A DNA stretch of 7,267 nt, from positions 1 to 7,267 of the forward strand of contig DJQK01000043.1 in assembly GCA_002437575.1 (NCBI GenBank), written 5' to 3'. Made by a program: the position numbers and the translations under genes. Shown in pieces: positions 6,541-7,267 of the stretch. Source of the DNA: Clostridiales bacterium UBA6388. GTDB lineage: Bacteria > Bacillota > Clostridia > Oscillospirales > Oscillospiraceae. How positions within the stretch are numbered: the first letter of the stretch is position 1; each line of letters begins with the position of its first letter. Below the pieces are notes generated by a model. It was not told the origin of the DNA. It searched no databases and saw nothing but the letters and a program-made list of their open reading frames with translations.

Positions 6541-7134
6541 TCATTTTCCATTGTATGCGCTGGCGGCCTTTTCCGTGCCGGACTCTACGATGCAAAGAGC
6601 GGCCTCGGCCGCGTGATGCAGGGCTGTCTGGAAGGACTCCTGGTCTTCCTTGGGGATGTTGGAGAGCACCCAGTCGGCCAGATCGTAATCGGGGTGCGGC
6701 TTATCGCCCACGCCGACCTTTACGCGCGGGAACTGGTCGGTGCCGAGGCTCGAGATAATCGACTTGATGCCGTTGTGCCCGCCGGCCGAGCCGCTTTTGC
6801 GGACGCGGATCTTGCCAACGGGGAGGCTGATATCGTCAAAGATGACGATGATGCGCTCGGGCGGGATCTTGTAAAAATGGGCGCAGGGCTCTATGGACAG
6901 GCCCGACGCGTTCATATAGGTCTGGGGCTTTAAGAGGATCAGGCGCTTGCCCTTGTAGTCGCACGAGCCGCTCTCACCCTTGAATTTGGGCTTGTTGACG
7001 CGCACGCCGAGGGCCTTGGCCAGCTGATCTATGGCCAGAAATCCCGTGTTGTGCCGGGTCTTTTCATACTCCCGGCCGGGGTTGCCGAGACCCGCAATGA
7101 GCCAGGTCTCGGCAGCGTTGGACGAAAAAAACAT
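6541..7134 (-). CDS. pth: Peptidyl-tRNA hydrolase
   Basis: A 197-residue cytoplasmic enzyme that hydrolyses the ester bond of peptidyl-tRNAs dropped from ribosomes, recycling tRNA. The family signatures are all present: GLGNPG with N18, RHNTGF with catalytic H28, KPQTYMNASG with N75, FDDISLPVG with D100, and GSAGGHNGIKSI with N121. These correspond to N10, H20, N68, D93 and N114 of the E. coli enzyme (194 residues), so it should be active. The chosen ATG at 7132-7134 has GAGG (7144-7147) nine bases upstream. An in-frame GTG at 7147-7149 would add five residues but overlaps this site. The frame stays open to the window edge, but the upstream residues are Arg-rich and unlike the family. It lies upstream of mfd on the same strand, an arrangement common in Firmicutes. 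Confidence 0.98.
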   Translation of the reverse strand: MFFSSNAAETWLIAGLGNPGREYEKTRHNTGFLAIDQLAKALGVRVNKPKFKGESGSCDYKGKRLILLKPQTYMNASGLSIEPCAHFYKIPPERIIVIFDDISLPVGKIRVRKSGSAGGHNGIKSIISSLGTDQFPRVKVGVGDKPHPDYDLADWVLSNIPKEDQESFQTALHHAAEAALCIVESGTEKAASAYNGK

Positions 7135-7143
7135 AGGGCAGCA

Positions 7144-7156
7144 CCTCACAATTGTG
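7144..7156 (-). promoter_or_regulatory. pth ribosome binding site with overlapping CACAATTGTG palindrome
   Basis: GAGG (7144-7147, minus strand) is the likely Shine-Dalgarno of pth. The base at 7147 is shared with a perfect 10-bp palindrome CACAATTGTG at 7147-7156. The palindrome could be an operator or chance; nothing in the window identifies a cognate regulator. Confidence 0.4.
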
Positions 7157-7267
7157 TCTTCGAGCCTCGCCGGATCTTTTCCGTCAATTCTGCGGTTTGG
7201 AAAACGAGAAATATAGCGCAGCCGTTGGCGACGAAGGAGCCTTACGGATGCGGCATACCCCTTGCGG
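7157..7267. other. Upstream region of pth, no gene recognised
   Basis: The remaining bases to the window edge contain a hairpin-forming inverted repeat: CCGT-T-GGC (7222-7229) pairs with GCC-TT-ACGG (7239-7247) around a 9-base loop. The pth frame is open here on the minus strand, yielding an Arg-rich peptide unlike any known Pth extension. No clear -35/-10 pair was found; TATATT occurs on the minus strand (7210-7215) without a suitable -35. The pth promoter may lie beyond the window, or pth may be co-transcribed with an upstream gene. Confidence 0.35.

Overview
The window looks like a core-genome segment of a moderately GC-rich Firmicute, most likely a gut Clostridia/Oscillospiraceae-type bacterium. 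The grounds are strong Shine-Dalgarno sites (GGAGG-like), GC-rich third codon positions, a VanW-domain membrane protein with PG_binding_4-like repeats, and the pth-mfd gene pair common in Firmicutes. The exact taxon cannot be fixed from the sequence.

Layout, left to right: (1) 3-80, plus strand: probably the last 25 codons of an unidentified gene. (2) 81-199: a short leader, then rnhA (RNase HI, 200-637, plus strand). (3) 639-681: a strong hairpin with A- and T-tracts that can end transcription from both sides. (4) 681-805: a 125-bp imperfect palindrome resembling a miniature inverted-repeat element or a large 3' UTR hairpin; it abuts the stop codon of the next gene. (5) 806-2695, minus strand: a VanW-domain cell-envelope protein with its own sigma-A-type promoter. 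Its best-placed start codon appears to be AUC. (6) 2892-6404, minus strand: mfd, transcription-repair coupling factor. (7) 6405-6540: a spacer with a hairpin. (8) 6541-7134, minus strand: pth, peptidyl-tRNA hydrolase. (9) 7135-7267: upstream region of pth up to the window edge.

The genes are housekeeping functions. Pth recycles peptidyl-tRNAs released from stalled ribosomes. Mfd removes stalled RNA polymerase and recruits excision repair. RNase HI removes RNA from RNA:DNA hybrids. The VanW protein is an envelope protein of unknown biochemical role. pth and mfd share a strand and are neighbours, but the hairpin between them suggests they may be only partly co-transcribed. vanW follows mfd but has its own promoter. 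No phage, plasmid, CRISPR, tRNA, rRNA or defence genes are visible.

I did not find a convincing new multi-gene system. The points most worth a second look are small: the non-canonical start and structured leader of the VanW gene, the 125-bp palindrome at its 3' end, and the untranslated-looking stretches upstream of rnhA and pth.
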